This document shows, piece after piece, positions 47,173 through 58,032 of a DNA stretch of 64,000 bases (its first letter is position 1; the number at the start of each line of letters is the position of its first letter). Source of the DNA: Symsagittifera roscoffensis (Eukaryota; Xenacoelomorpha; Acoela; Convolutidae); NCBI RefSeq assembly GCF_963678635.1, contig NC_087063.1:80647574-80711573 (forward strand). Direction: 5' to 3'. The notes beneath the pieces were generated by a model. That model did not search any database. It saw only the letters and a program-made list of their open reading frames with translations, and was not told where the DNA came from. The position numbers and the translations under genes were made by a program.

Positions 47173-50104
47173 GTAAATATCTTAACCGGGACGAGGTACT
47201 CGACTCATGTCTCGACTTTGGAAGTCGAACACTTGCAGTTTTGCGACTGAAAATCGGCGGTCGTGAAGCAATTTTAAGTCGAGCACAAAGCTGGAACATA
47301 CCGAAATTCGGTCCAGAAAACCAAAACATACCGAACTTCGGAAAGTCGGAACATACCGATATTTGGTCGACAAAGTCGAGACATAAATCCATCGCCTCGA
47401 CCCAGGTTACGAACTTCATTAAATAAAGGATACAATCCAGGGCCGGGGGTTCTAAATTGATTTTCCAAGCTCTCGCAGAGCGCTGAAAGGATCTTATTTT
47501 GAATAAGTTTAGCGCAGCAAGTTTTGGAAAAAGAGGCCAATAATGACATTTTTAGACAATTTTCGGAAAAAAAGGCCAATAATGACACTTTTAGAAACTT
47601 CAAGAGTGGTCTGCCTAAATTGGATATCATAAAATAGTATCTAGGGGGAAAATGTAATGGCTTAAAAAGATGGTGAAAATCCATCAACTTTATCGTTCGT
47701 TTTTGAAAAAACATGAGAAAAATACATGCTTGGGGTGGTTTCTATTGAGACCAATTTCTGAAAAACGCATTGAGCCAATGTAAACTGTTCGTTTATTACT
47801 TTGAAGACCTTATCTATGATGATGTGATCTCAACACGAATTATTACAAAATTATATTTTGAAAGCACGCTAGCCAATCAATCATATTATTGCCTGCAACG
47901 ACTCAAATGCCTATTGACAGTCAAAAACTTAATATACATCAAATTTTTCTTCACTAAAATTTACTAGAGACGAATTAAGGGCACTTAGAACTTTCAGGAC
48001 TTTCGTTTGGTAAACAAGGAGTTTTCTTGTTCCGACTTTCGAAGGAAAAGACGGAATATTTGTGTTCGGCTGGTTTTTTTTTTTCTCAATAGAGGGCTTT
48101 CGACTTTTCAATTAGCCATTTGGACGAAATCTTTTTATACCATCTGAAAAAATTGTTGCACATTGCGCAACTTTAAAAAAGTATCTCACATGTCATTATT
48201 TTTATTAAATTTTGGGGTTCTACTCTACAAATCTGGAAAACAGTCAGAAAACTCAGGGCTTCGCCCTAATACGAGCAGTCTTGTTTAGTGTGAGCGCCAA
48301 AAAAATTCGGTGATTCCGTGCACAATTTAAAATACCTTTTTTGTAATTAATTCGGACTCTATGAGTTGGTAGATTGGTATAGCCAAAGAACGAAGTGAAG
48401 TTTCTTATGAAGGTCGTGATTATTTTTTGGTTGTTGTTTTTTGACAAAAAAGTTGGCTTTATTATTTGAGTTATTTTGTGCGCAGAAGGCAAAACGTTTC
48501 GAAATTCAATTGAGAAGTAAATTTTGAGCCAAAAATCAATTTGGCGAAAAACTAATCGTTTCCCAATTTCGGGGAAAAATTGAGTCCAAAATGAAGTCTT
48601 TAGTAGCTTTGCTAGGTTTTGATTTTTGTTTAGTCCGCAATCACACACCAAATGAAAAATGATGCTTCAAAAAACTTTTGAGTTTGGCGGCTTAAAACTC
48701 ACACTGTGACGGGCCTTTTGGACCCAGTCACCCCATTAAACCAACATGATGCAATGATAGTCATTGCTCCGACTTTCGATACGAAAGTAACAGAATATTT
48801 GTGCTCGGGTGGGTTTTTTTCTTCAGACAAATTTCGACTTTTTAACTGGCCTTTTTGACGGATTTTTTTAAAAATCATTCGAAAGGTATTGTTGTCCTGA
48901 GCCTAAATTTGACAAAAAATTTCACCGGTGATCAGTTTTAGGGTTTTAAGTTACAGGGGTTTAAAGATAGCCATTTTGGCCAATTTGAGACAATTAGCGC
49001 GCGATATAATTCGCGCTATTAACGCGTAAGCGGAGAGTTAATCCGTCTTCGAAATTGGTCCAAATTGGTTGAAAGAAGCTTATTTGCCATAACTAAGTGA
49101 AGTTTCTCTTGAATTTGCCATAACTGATTTGTTACAAGGAGCAAAATCTATCCTTTTATACTTTATATGGCGTGTGGGGTGATGATTTTCAATAAAAATT
49201 TCAAATTTTAGAAAAAAAAATTTCATTTTGTTCCATTTCATTAAATTTTTTAAATGTTATTACTGCTCCATAAACATATAAAAGTAGTCGGAACATTCAG
49301 AGCTTCGCCCTGATACGAGCAGTCTTGTTATCAATTTGGTAGCCATTGTCGTATATGTATGCCTACGACTCGGTTTGTGCTTTTCGTAACCAGGGTTGAC
49401 ATTAAGTGTTTCTAAATTATTTCAAATCATTCTGTTCTCAAAACAGGCCAGTCCTGATTCCAAAAAGCACAATCGTATTTTCGGCGGGCATTTAAAAAGT
49501 AACTCAGGGCAATAATAACTTCAAACAGGTAAGCCGCCATAGAATTGTTTACTTTGGAAGCTCAAAACTTGTTACATAAAACTCGCGCTTCTAATAGAAA
49601 GAATGAAAATTATTTCACAAACTGTCGGGGAAAAGAAATGTAATCTGACGATCCAATGTAACTGAAAAAAAAACAGATGTAGAACAATGAATAAACATTT
49701 TCTGTTGAAAAAGGATTTAGAAGCGTTTTGAACGTATGAAACTTTTTTACGTGTTCAACCAACCACAGTTTGGAAATGTATAGAACCCGTTAGCTTTTAA
49801 GGTAAACACTGCGTTTAGCTTAACGCTACTGAGTTATGTCATTCTGTTATGTCAGTCAGTATGCAATTAAAATGTTGAACTTCAGCTCTTATCTTGCGAT
49901 TTTCCTCAATTTTCTAACAGACAAAAAACCATTTGATCAAGCTATAAACATAATCAATTTTCATCCCCCCTTATTTTTTTCTTGAATAATGAATTAAGAG
50001 TAATGAACGTTTAATTTTGAGAAAAGCTCATTTATACATCAAAATTTTGGATATAGGAAATGTATTTGTTAGGAAAAGTTAAAAATACAATTTGTTTGTT
50101 CTAG
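47173..50104 (+). other. predicted intron between exons B and C, filled with repeats
   Basis: GT-AG ends with matching phase (G + TA = GTA). Contains an R3 copy (about 47440-47660), R2 fragments (47985-48150, 48760-48930), an R1 end (48245-48290) and a complete R1 (48955-49330). Confidence 0.5.
48955..49330 (+). repeat. R1 interspersed repeat, full-length reference copy
   Basis: From GGGGTTTAAAGATAGCC through GCGCGATATAATTCGCGC, TGCCATAAC, GGCGTGTGGGGTGATG and TATTACTGCTCCATAAA to the hairpin-bearing end GCTTCGCCCTGATACGAGCA and GTCTTGTT. About 375 bp, no frame. Confidence 0.8.
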
Positions 50105-50273
50105 TAATTGAATGGTTGCCTCTGCTTGCTGAAGGAGAGCAATACTCTTACCCTTGGATTATATCCTCAGACTATTACCTCCCATTTTACCGGAAAGACG
50201 TCGCCATTAAAATCGCCAACGTTCGAGATGAGCCCAAAAGGCTCCCAAAAGAACCTCTGTTCTACGCAGGACA
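50105..50273 (+). CDS. secreted-protein gene, exon C
   Basis: Follows TTTGTTTGTTCTAG and encodes about 56 codons (EWLPLLAEGEQYSYPWIISS, then YYLPFYRKDVAIKIANV, then FYAG). Codon composition is clearly less AT-rich than the flanks. The frame would stop three bases after the only GT, at GGACA|GTGATA. The last eight bases, GCAGGACA, are repeated at the start of exon D, and joining through that repeat keeps the frame (TAC GCA GGA CAT GTC). No domain recognised. Confidence 0.5.
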
Positions 50274-50686
50274 GTGATATTCATTGAGATAAATATAAGT
50301 CAACACTTTCTATAGAATATAAAAAGTCACTTAAACTAAATAAACTGCTTAAAAACTAATTGCTTGCAAACAAAAAATTGTTCATTTTGATAATTTTGAT
50401 TTTTTTTTCAAATTTTTTTTGGACAAAAACATGACCAGACCCACAAAAAATGCAAAAAATGTAACAAGAAGAACCCCACAAAATCCATAAAATGTAAGTA
50501 ATAGCTTTTGCAAACAAAAAAATGACTTATTTCAGTTGTGTAAATTCAATTGTTTTCCATTTAATTTATTAATACAACTAAATTTAAAAAATTTCTTTGC
50601 TCAGGTTTTTTATTTCAAAAGTTGTAACTCAGACAAAAGATTAAATTAAAATATATTCTCCGTTTAAATGGACATCACTGATGCAG

Positions 50687-51444
50687 GACATGTCTCGCTT
50701 CTATGCCTTCCTGACACTCTAGAGGTCATCGAGTATGGCTCACTTTCCACTAAGACTTTATTCAGAGCTATGGCCATCGGGTCCTACAGGTATGACCACG
50801 TTGACTCAAAATTCTACGGTTGTGGCAAGGGTGAGCTCTTCAGCTTCGAAGAGGATTGGGCTAGAGAATTGTGGTGGAGTGGCCAATGTGAGGAATTCTA
50901 TCAGGCCCACAACAATTTGTTCATCTGTGAGATATGTCTAATGCATCAGTTTGGTATGAACAAAACCCAAGAACGAACTGATAAAGTCTGCAGAAGAGAA
51001 CTCATAAAACCAGATGACATGCCGATCAACGATTGTTACTGGCAGAAACCTATGGATGTTCCCGCGCCTATTATTAGAGAAAATTTGACTCTCCAGCAGG
51101 ACCAGTGTCCAATTGAGGACGAGGGGATCGCGGATGGACCCTACTGTCCTCCAGTTGTTAAGATTCCGACAACTACACTTACATCTACAGTTGAGCCAGA
51201 TTTAATTCCATCAGGAGGTAATAATATTTCACCTCCGGACAGTGGAGGTTCTTCGGGTTCTGATGACGACGATGATGACCCATCGGGTGACAGCGGCGGC
51301 AGCGGGGACGGTGGGGGAAATGGAAACGGCGGAGGAGGTTACCCTAATCTGAATTATGGCCTATTGAGTCAACTATTGCATCAGTTGAATATAGTAAAGG
51401 CTCACGGCGAAGTAGCCAACAGCTACAAATACAAAAAACGATGA
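50687..51444 (+). CDS. secreted-protein gene, terminal exon D (acidic and glycine-rich tail)
   Basis: The frame is open from 50668 (an ATG directly after a TAA), but an acceptor-like GATGCAG ends at 50686. The peptide reads LCLPDTLEVIEYGSL, then a cysteine-containing block (FYGCGKG, WWSGQCEEFY, FICEICLMHQFG) resembling a leucine-rich-repeat C-terminal cap. Further cysteines, N-glycosylation sites (NKT, NLT), a Thr/Ser/Pro stretch, a run of aspartates, a glycine-rich spacer and a basic end (YKYKKR) follow. Such tails occur in secreted matrix proteins. An AATAAA at 51787-51792 could end the transcript. If the ATG at 50668 is used, this is a separate short protein without a signal peptide. Confidence 0.6.
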
Positions 51445-51786
51445 AGGTTGATTTTGTCTTTAAGATATTAGAGACAAATTGAAATTTTTAAGACAACAAA
51501 AGAAACCAAAAGATAAATCCTAACTAATACAATGTTCAAAGTTTCGTAAGTTTAATTTCTATGCTACAGGATTAAATCAAGCCTTTTCAAAAAAAGTTTA
51601 ATGTCAAAAAAGTCTTTGTTGTTTCACTGAAAAAGTGTAAAATCGGCCAGTTTTTGATACAACTGAACAAAATGATCAGTTTTGATTGATTGCATGCAAC
51701 CGTAAAACAGCCCCCTGCCAATTCGAACTATTTCAGCAACATAATTTTGACAATTTTACTCAATGCAAAAAAAATCTTTAAAAGTC

Positions 51787-51792
51787 AATAAA
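51787..51792 (+). other. polyadenylation signal AATAAA
   Basis: Canonical hexamer 343 bases beyond the stop of exon D, on the coding strand. Confidence 0.4.
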
Positions 51793-52038
51793 TGAAATTT
51801 TGTTAGAAGTCGATGAACCTAGTTCAACCTGTTATATAGATCGTGATGTTTTTTCCAGGAAAAGTCTTAAAATGTAATCACGGTCATATTTATATTTTCT
51901 CCATTTGACTTTTGATTTATTTTCAAGTTCAGATCAAATATTTGTTAGAAGGAAGGCAAACTTCACTATCGAACATCGAAAGTGTCATGGTCACGAAAAT
52001 TGTGATCAGCTTCTAATTTTGAAAATAGAATTTACCAC

Positions 52039-52110
52039 TAAGGCGAAGTTGCACTTCGCATACACAAGCAAAAATATGACCGATAACGCTACTGGGAGAA
52101 ACTGAATGTG
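52039..52110. repeat. R4 repeat end with GCGAAG/CTTCGC hairpin
   Basis: AGGCGAAGTTGCACTTCGCA followed by ACACAAGCAAAAATATGACC. The same order occurs at 55997-56040, 61131-61195 and 62917-62985. Confidence 0.7.
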
Positions 52111-52136
52111 TAAAATTTTGAGTCGACAAAAATTCT

Positions 52137-52200
52137 TAAGTGACGCACGCCAATTATGAGTCTACATAATTGCTAAGTGACGCAAGCCAATTATGACGCA
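52137..52200. repeat. 36-bp tandem duplication
   Basis: AAGTGACGCACGCCAATTATG is followed 35 bases later by AAGTGACGCAAGCCAATTATG. Two copies only. Confidence 0.85.
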
Positions 52201-52379
52201 ATAGCAGTACCAGTCAATTTGAAAAAAAATACCAACTAACATGCCTCAATTTATAGAGCGGACGCATTTTAATAAGTATACGAAAAAGTTCATTAAAAAC
52301 ATGGAAAAAAGTGAGTTCGTAATATCACACAAGCTTTAAGTGTATTTAAGAGAAAATGTCGGGAGTTTCAAGGAAAAAA

Positions 52380-52465
52380 ACAGGTCCTAGTCAGATTCAA
52401 ACCCAGGAACTTTGCCGTCCCAGGCATATTCGTTACCTCCAGGCTAAGTTGGCTGGAAACGCATA
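52380..52465 (-). mobile_element. tRNA-derived SINE head
   Basis: On the minus strand, TTAGCCTGGAGGTAACG resembles a pol III A box and GGGTTTGAATCTGACT a B box, at tRNA-like spacing (about 40 nt). A related copy lies at 56965-57040. The body and tail were not delimited. Confidence 0.65.
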
Positions 52466-52726
52466 GAAGTTTGAAACCAAGATACAAGTGATTCTATTAA
52501 ACAAGTTTTTAACCCGAAAAAAATCCATTTTCCAGTTTGATAACGCTTGCTAATCGCAAGCGTAACAATTAGATTACTCCAGCTTTAGCTGGTCCCCTTG
52601 TTAATTTGCATAAAAAATGGATTTGCTACAACCGACATTTTGATTATGCTCCGATAATCTAATATTGTTAGCAAGGTAAAATAATATTCTCCATCATGTT
52701 CTCCATGGGGAGTACGCTTTTTCCCT

Positions 52727-52806
52727 CACGAATTCGACACTCTCGCTAATCAAAGTGTCCCTCTTACGTGCCTCTCCCTTTGAGAGAGCACTGAGCTACT
52801 CCAATC
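52727..52806 (-). mobile_element. second tRNA-like SINE head
   Basis: On the minus strand GGAGTAGCTCAGTGCTCTCT matches a tRNA D arm with A box, and GAGTGTCGAATTCG lies where the T arm and B box would be. The intervening arm is long and poorly paired, so this is a SINE head or tRNA pseudogene rather than a working tRNA. Confidence 0.55.
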
Positions 52807-52809
52807 ACT

Positions 52810-54590
52810 AGTAAATAGTTAACAAACAGACCTTATAAGAATTTGTCAGAAGAAAATTCCGGACCCGATTAGGAGCGATTTTGAATTGAAATATTTGGGT
52901 CATGAGAGCCTCCAGTCTCTTCTTCTTGACAGGCTGCTGATGGTCATGCATGTTTCAATGGGCAGTGATTCTGCATTTTCAGTACCTGTTTACGACATTT
53001 GAGGTACTGATAATCGCTTCATTAGCTCGCAAGGTGAATATCTTCATCTGCAGTTGTTTCTATCTATCTTTGCCCTCTATTTATCTTAAGCGTGATCACA
53101 TTCCGATCCGAGTCTGAGTTTCGTTCTCGTTTTTCGTACCCTGTAAGTGAGATTATGGTGCTTTTTTGGTATTATTAACTTAATGACCAGATATTAACGA
53201 TCACCCTATAACTTTTCTAAAGGGTGCCATTTTGCATCAAATTTGAGAGGATCGCGCGCTGGAAAAACGTTATCCAGTGGTCAAAACAGTTAGGCGTTGT
53301 TATGAAAACATGATTTTCGTGGGGCTTCAAATCATTTCCAAAATAAATCATTTCCATAGCTGGTTTCTGTGCAAATAGCATGGAATATTACTACAAGCAT
53401 TCATAGAAAAAATAAAATATTTTGTTTAAAATTGAAATACTTTTTTGGTGCGTTGTGAGGACTAATAGAACGCGTAGACAATTAGTAAAATAGGTCTCAT
53501 CGACAAGTTGTCTTCAAAAAATAATTAACAAAAAAATTTCTTTAACAAAAAAATTAACAAAAAACAAAACTTTTATTGCCAAGGAAGCGCTAAATGAAGC
53601 CTCCAAAACCAGTTTTTCTTCAGTAAAACTAAGATTATTTTACTATTTAAATGACAGAATTTCCTTCGTTAGTCCTACTCCCTCGCTTTACTCGTTCGAA
53701 ATTAGACTTAAATTCAAAAATGTTTTTTTTTCTCGACACAGGAAAAATGTGCTTTTATTTGATATATCACTCCACCCATTTGATTGATTATTTTTATTAA
53801 TTGATTTTGTTTGAAAAACAAAATAAGCCTGCTCGCTTATTTTATTCGGTCAAAGTTAGACCAAAAATCAAACCCTTCTAACCAGTTTTTTTCAACATTG
53901 AGAAATTTTTTTTTTAAATTTAGATGCGCGATTCACGACTGAAAAGGGATTAACGATGATATATTACTCGAGCCATTTCGTTGATTATTTGTGGTACCTG
54001 ACTTAGCGTGGAAATAAAAAAAAAACACTTTCGAAGACGAAGTTCCTTCCAATTTTCAAAGGTCGGAACAAAAAGTGTCCGAAAAAATGGATCGGAACAA
54101 AAAAATTTCTGATTTAACCAGCTACGGTACTCTGAGCCTCTAGATAATGCTGCTATTCTTAAAAAAGAAAAACCAAACTTAAAATTCCATCAAGTTAGAT
54201 TAACAGTAAACTGCAACAAATGACGACGTCAGGTCAATTAACATAAACACAATCGGAACAGCTAGCTATTTTCGTATGGCAGGTATAGTCGAATTAAACA
54301 AGATTAACCAAACATGAACTTACTAACATTCGAAGGTATTTAATTCGACTTAACGTTTAACTTTAAGACTAGACAAATTTAAAAAGAGCATCCTTTTGTT
54401 AATTTAGGACAAAACATGAATCTAGAGAGAAATCATCGTATACGCATAACTACTGTTGTAACATTATTGATGCCAATCATTCATCAGTTCCATGATTATA
54501 GCGAAAACGTGCTTATCCAAAGTTATGTCAAATAGTCAGTTGGTATGACATGTATTGCGTGAAGAGCTGGTAAGATCGATCGTTTCATTT
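52810..54590. other. gene-free stretch with R6 fragments
   Basis: No gene recognised. Two R6-type segments (around 53686-54075) share CTCGCTTTACTCGTTC or GCTCGCTTATTTTATTCG and a distal GTTCC-TCC-AATTTTC-GGTCGGAAC. Confidence 0.45.
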
Positions 54591-54591
54591 T

Positions 54592-54888
54592 TCACAATTT
54601 GAAGAAGCCTCCCGTCTGTTCGCTGAAAACTTCAATCAAGTCATCATCTTGGAGGTCAAGGTCGGCTGGGGTCATGTCATCTTCAATTCGTTGACCTTCA
54701 AACGTAAATCTCACACTTGCCATGTTGAGTCCTTGACGGTCACAGAAGTTGGACTTGAGCTTTGACATTTTGGTCGTCATTTTCACCCGGAAGTGCACCT
54801 CGCCCGCGCCGTCCTTCAACACCTTCAAAGTGACGTAATCGTTTGACTTTTGAGTAGTGGCGTTGTCTCCGTTTCCAGTGTCAGTCAT
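54592..54888 (-). CDS. SUMO: SUMO precursor (small ubiquitin-like modifier)
   Basis: A complete 98-residue protein from the ATG at 54888 (minus) to the stop at 54592. After a flexible 17-residue N-terminus comes the ubiquitin-like fold: YVTLKVLKDGAGEVHFRVKM, then LKSNFCDRQGL, FTFEGQRIEDDMTPADLDLQ and LIEVFSEQTGG. The mature end is the Gly-Gly at residues 93-94; a FFKL tail must be removed by a SENP-type protease before conjugation through the E1/Ubc9 pathway in nucleus and cytoplasm. The frame extends upstream only through non-ATG codons, so this start is right. There is no intron, which is unusual for animal SUMO genes and could mean a retrocopy. The intact frame and normal residues argue that it works. 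No psi-K-x-E site is visible in the N-terminus. Confidence 0.95.
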   Translation of the reverse strand: MTDTGNGDNATTQKSNDYVTLKVLKDGAGEVHFRVKMTTKMSKLKSNFCDRQGLNMASVRFTFEGQRIEDDMTPADLDLQDDDLIEVFSEQTGGFFKL

Positions 54889-55996
54889 TGTTTTTTGTTG
54901 GTTATTTGTTTTTTTTTCGCGCGTGAATGAGCTGTATTGAATAACAATCAAGCTTGTTTTTTTCGGTTGCTTTGAATTACAATAGCTGATTTAGATCAAT
55001 TTGTTTAAAATATTTTCACTCACGATCTGAAATAAAAAATATTCCGCTAGAACTGACGATTTTCTGAAAACACAGGTAGCCAATTCCACCTTTAAAAAAA
55101 ATATAATACTCATACGGTATAATATCATAACATTAACAAATTTCACTGTTTCAAATGCAACGGTTTGGTTTCAAAACAAAGTAAAAAATTTTCGTGGATG
55201 TTGAAATTATACCTTTTAGATTTCAGAGGCTCGTATTTTTAACGCAAGTTGTTCAATTCGAGAGTTTTGCTGTTTTTGATCAAACAAATCAAGCTAAAAA
55301 CTACTTATTTCTCAGCCGAATATTTCATTTCAAGTTCTGAAGCAAGAAAGAGCTGTCTGCGCTCCCAAAACGGGATGATTGTACTGGTACTTTTAGCGGC
55401 GACTATAGTCGCCCGGCTGGTTCAAGGCTGGTTTTAAGGCGGCACCGCTGACCCAGTAAACAAAGAAATAAAATGGGACTAACAAATTTTTGATATGGCT
55501 GTTCTCGGTCCTTATTCGAGAGCCATTTCGATTAGAACTCAAACTAGCCTATGAAAATCATATGAATTTAGTAGTTAAAACATATCAAACATCGTGAGAC
55601 TTGCACTGAAAAAAAAGCTACCAAGGGAGAATTTGCCCTGTTCAGCGACCCTCAAATATCACTGGAATATGGCAAATCACTCAAAATTCCATTGCAAAAA
55701 ATAGGTTACTTTAGTGTTCAGAGCAAAGATTTTGTTCTTTCGTAATTGGAGAGCGGATGTTGCCTTCCTTTCAGCAATATTAAATTATTGAACTGAACAA
55801 CTTTTCGGACTTTTTCCTGAAAAAAATCAACACGACCTATAAGGCCGTTCTTTTACGTTAATTGACACTAAATAAAAAGCCTTTCTTTTGCATTTCAAAA
55901 ATCTCCTTTGATTAACACGCTTTTCCAAAAATCAGTGTAATTTCGGAAAACTGAATGGATAGATACTTTTTCATTCAGCTGTAAATTTTAAACACC

Positions 55997-56040
55997 GAGG
56001 CGAAGCTGAGCTTCGCACCACTTGCGATACAAAACAAGGA
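55997..56040. repeat. R4 repeat end
   Basis: GGCGAAGCTGAGCTTCGCAC forms a strong hairpin (GCGAAGCT paired with AGCTTCGC), followed by ACTTGCGATACAAAAC. Confidence 0.65.
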
Positions 56041-56964
56041 AAGCCGCTAAGTCGGCAAACCGAAAACGTCCAAAAACTAGATCTATCAAAAAAGATAAGC
56101 CTAATTTTGAAACAAAAGCATGCCAAGACAATAAAATGTGAAGTAAGCATCGAAAGAAATTTACCAAGCGGTAACAAAACCGAAAATACCTTAGCACAAA
56201 CCAATTAAGCCGAAAGAAAATCAACAAGACTTAAGACTTAAAAAGTTAGTTAGTCTCAATCACCTTCAAAGCACACACGCACACATTTCAATTTCTGTCA
56301 ATTTAAATGGTATGAGGTCACTTAGCCAATGTAATATATGCCGAAAATTATCAGTCGAAATTTTTTTTTATTAGTCGAATTTTTTTTTGAAATTAAAAAA
56401 TATTATAACCTATAAAACTTAAGACTAATTCCTCTTCACATTCAAAACACACACACGAGCAACACACTTTTTTCGCTCGTCGAAAGACGCATTATAAGAC
56501 CATTAAGCCGATTTTATTTAGGCCGAAACCAATCAAGTGGAACAAAACAGATGAAAAGAATAACAAAGCCAAAAAACTCGTCATAAAAAACGATAAATTC
56601 TGTTAAGATTGTAAGCACTTTGTGCGATCCAGAGGGGAGCATTAAAAATGTGTTTCCCTTGAATCTACTCAAAGTTAGATCATTAAGTCTATAAAATATA
56701 AGCCCAAAATCATTTGGGCAGACTAAAGTTTTTAGTGAAAATGAAAACAAAAAAAAAGAAAATATCAAGGCCGTAAAAATACAAATAGCAGAAAAAATAG
56801 AAAAACACTAAGAGCAACTACAATGTAACTTGCGTACAGCACGAAAACAAAACAATTCTACGATGTGGCAACTAAGCCGACAAAACATAAGCAAATAAAT
56901 AATAAACATAATAATAAATAATAATGAGACAAATTTTTTTTTGAAATTAAACATTTCCGGTTTG

Positions 56965-57040
56965 AAAGCAAAAAACGGGTCAAAACCTTTGCCGTTCCAG
57001 GCGTATTCGATAGTTCCAGACCGAGTGTGCCGGAGACGCA
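56965..57040 (-). mobile_element. tRNA-derived SINE head, second copy
   Basis: Same family as 52380-52465: TTTGCCGTTCCAGGCGTATT and CCGGAGACGCA align with the first copy. The B-box region is more eroded. Confidence 0.6.
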
Positions 57041-57568
57041 AAAAAAAATTGAATTCATTATGAACTGAACCAAAATTTGACCACTTCTATTTTCGACCAT
57101 TCTGTGAACAAAGCTATTTACAGGGAAAAAAGTCTAGTACCCGATTGCATTACTCCTGCTGTTCATCAACCAATTTTCTCAAAAAGGCGAGAGCTTACTC
57201 AATCAATATTGAAGAATCGGAATTACGACTTGACATGCATACGATACCAAAACACATATGATACTAAAATCTACCCCTTTTGGGCTTTTGTGAGGCAGTT
57301 GAGACCGAGTGCAGAAAACAAATTTGAATTAACATTCAACGTCTATTAAATTAAACAAAAAATGAAGTCTGGCAATGAACATGTAAAATCACCGAGTCTA
57401 ACTCCAGTGCTGAACTGACTAGATTTATAATCTATCGCACAAATAAATGACTGATATAGGTCGATATACATCGAAGTTGAATTAGTGGCAGTTTCAGTTT
57501 TATTTAATCGCAAATTAAAACAGCAAGAGACAGATAAAAATCGCAGAATCGTGGGTTGAGTTTTTAAA

Positions 57569-57574
57569 TTTATT
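57569..57574 (-). other. polyadenylation signal AATAAA
   Basis: On the minus strand, about 300 bases beyond the stop of the CNRIP1-like gene. Confidence 0.5.
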
Positions 57575-57870
57575 CTGTTTACAACAGATTGTTTCTTCGG
57601 TTTTCAAGAAGCTTCCTTTCTTTTCACTTTCTGCATGTGTAAAAGATAGAGGTATTTTTCTAGACGTAAAGGCTCTTGTGGAATAAAGCTTGAACAAAAA
57701 GTAGACGGTTTTTGTTACTTGTATATAACTGAACCTAATGAACTCAACCAACGATAAGGTTTCTATATTCGACCAACAACTCATTCATTGGTTTTCACCG
57801 CTCGTTTCTTTGACCTTGACCCTCCTAAGAATTTGACCTCGTCTGCTTTGTTGGTGACCCTTTGTAAAGG

Positions 57871-58032
57871 TCACGTGAGGAGGAAGTTGGCGGGCGAGAA
57901 GTCTAATAGGCTTTGTTCGTTTATGGAGAACTGCTGCTCCAGGGAGTTGAGGCGTCTGCCTCCTTGGTGCTTCTTACTTTTCTCCCCATAAACTTTGCAC
58001 TGCAGTTTCACTCTCACCTCGCCTAGATTCAT
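57871..58032 (-). CDS. CNRIP1: CNRIP1-like gene, exon 3 (C-terminus)
   Basis: Starts in phase 0 after the acceptor GAATTTGTTTTAG and encodes 53 residues and the stop TGA. The first codon is an ATG, which could mislead an annotator into calling a separate short gene. Confidence 0.75.
   Translation of the reverse strand: MNLGEVRVKLQCKVYGEKSKKHQGGRRLNSLEQQFSINEQSLLDFSPANFLLT

Larger units (their letters stand above)
54960..57870. other. region between SUMO and the CNRIP1-like gene
   Basis: No further gene recognised. Contains an exact 16-bp palindrome GGCGACTATAGTCGCC at 55398-55413, an R4 end (55997-56040), a SINE head (56965-57040), and several short AT-rich frames that look like chance. Confidence 0.5.

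Noticed and set aside
52727-52806. Functional tRNA gene
   Set aside because: The D-arm and T-arm boxes are present, but the acceptor and anticodon stems do not pair convincingly; a SINE head fits better.
54592-54951. Longer SUMO start upstream of 54888
   Set aside because: The extension lacks an ATG, and the family N-terminus fits the ATG at 54888.
55398-55413. 16-bp palindrome GGCGACTATAGTCGCC as an operator
   Set aside because: A single occurrence with no gene context to support a regulatory role.
57788-57991. Plus-strand frame opposite CNRIP1 exon 3
   Set aside because: It is the antisense shadow of the exon; the minus strand has phase-matched splice sites and family similarity.
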